From contig JBGAOY010000028.1 of the NCBI GenBank assembly GCA_044221555.1, forward strand, positions 1 to 53,609: a stretch of DNA of 53,609 nucleotides, read 5' to 3'. Shown piece after piece: positions 53,357-53,609 of the stretch. Each line of letters opens with the position of its first letter. Position 1 is the first letter of the stretch. Origin of the DNA: JAEUJM01 sp044221555. GTDB taxonomy: Bacteria; Actinomycetota; Acidimicrobiia; Acidimicrobiales; DATDAH01. Below the pieces are notes generated by a model. That model saw nothing but the letters and a program-made list of their open reading frames with translations, ran no database searches and was not told the origin of the DNA. The position numbers and the translations under genes were made by a program.

Positions 53357-53609
53357 ATGAGGGTCGCACGACGTCGGGTGGCAGTGGTGCTGTTGGTGGC
53401 GGCCGCGAGCGCCGCCTCGTGGTTCTTCAGCGCGCCCTGGGCCTGGGCGAGCAGGGCGGTGGCGCCGCGCTCGCGCACCGGGTTCTGGAGTCCGCGGGCG
53501 ATCTGCACCACCCGGCCCAGCACGTCGGCGGCGCGCGTCGCGCTGTGTGTGCGCGCGCGGTCGAGGGGCGCGCGGCCGCGGCCCCCCCCCCCCCCCCCCC
53601 CCCCCCCCC
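53357..53609 (+). CDS. truncated ORF at the contig end
   Basis: An ATG at 53357 with AAGGGGGGAG upstream begins MRVARRRVAVVLLVAAASAA, a plausible signal peptide or TM start. Beyond about 53400 the frame becomes Arg/Ser/Pro-rich and runs into poly-C. On the minus strand the same DNA reads as a more natural helix (VVQIARGLQNPVRERGATAL). The end of the contig may be chimeric. Only the first 20 codons can be trusted. Confidence 0.3.
   Translation, partial: MRVARRRVAVVLLVAAASAASWFFSAPWAWASRAVAPRSRTGFWSPRAICTTRPSTSAARVALCVRARSRGARPRPPPPPPPPP
53582..53609. other. poly-C run at the contig end
   Basis: About 28 consecutive C follow a CG-only stretch (GCGCGCGG, GCGCGCGGCCGCGG). This is likely a sequencing or assembly artefact (poly-G reads of two-colour chemistry on the reverse strand), not genomic sequence. 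Confidence 0.8.

Noticed and set aside
53170..53523. 117-codon minus-strand ORF over the fasciclin terminator and contig end
   Set aside because: It crosses the terminator hairpin and the doubtful contig edge; only a short stretch looks natural, so I did not call a gene.

Overview
The window is a very GC-rich (about 70 percent), gene-dense bacterial stretch that looks like an actinobacterium, most plausibly of the class Acidimicrobiia. The reasons are the codon bias, GTG/TTG starts, many genes with a TAnnnT box 6-8 bases before the start codon and no Shine-Dalgarno site, a fused CydDC exporter, an F420-type LLM oxidoreductase, and a CoA-ligase / DUF35 / thiolase / amidohydrolase catabolic block. 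It reads like a contig from a draft or metagenome assembly: it begins inside or at a doubtful gene start and ends in a run of about 28 C. No rRNA, tRNA, CRISPR array, transposase or phage gene was seen.

Layout. 1-5 kb: a seven-bladed propeller protein, a broken ABC exporter (ATPase fragment joined to permease fragment), a HAD phosphatase, a PhnB/VOC protein. 4-7.3 kb: divergent oxyR-katG peroxide-defence pair. 7.3-10.8 kb: membrane protein, O-methyltransferase, lipoprotein, GNAT. 10.9-13.3 kb: universal stress protein, then a PadR regulator with its membrane partner behind a 30-bp palindrome. 13.4-16.2 kb: sulfatase, alpha/beta hydrolase, an internally deleted CPBP protease. 17.1-21.5 kb: NarL-type response regulator and PspC-histidine kinase, divergent from a PspC membrane protein. 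21.5-23.9 kb: YCII/DGPF protein with an ECF42-type sigma factor, then a toxin-antitoxin pair. 24.3-26.3 kb: cupin, NTF2-like and PIG-L proteins. 26.3-32.6 kb: cydA-cydB-cydDC (cytochrome bd oxidase and its assembly exporter) behind a DosR-like box. 32.6-35.6 kb: DHFR-like, SRPBCC, lipoprotein and DUF523 genes. 35.8-45.3 kb: acyl-CoA ligase (minus strand) and a plus-strand catabolic run: beta-hydroxyacid dehydrogenase, DUF35, thiolase-like, CMD, amidohydrolase, VOC, LLM. 45.4-53.6 kb: a giant secreted NHL-propeller protein, a membrane molybdopterin oxidoreductase, a fasciclin lipoprotein and a truncated ORF at the end.

The most unusual content is in 39.3-42.4 kb. At successive gene junctions of the catabolic run the stop/start overlap has been duplicated, giving tandem repeats and small start-stop-coupled ORFs that repeat the N-terminus of the downstream gene (two 21-codon ORFs before DUF35, a 95-codon ORF before the thiolase) or the 3' end of the upstream gene (about 105-bp repeats after the dehydrogenase). 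Second, a 50-nt structured palindromic repeat occurs four times in intergenic DNA with compensating base changes. Third, two genes 11 kb apart (YCII/ECF42 and a DHFR-like gene) carry nearly identical promoters, which defines a candidate ECF42 regulon. Two genes (ABC exporter, CPBP protease) carry large internal deletions with junctions at the same 11-mer.
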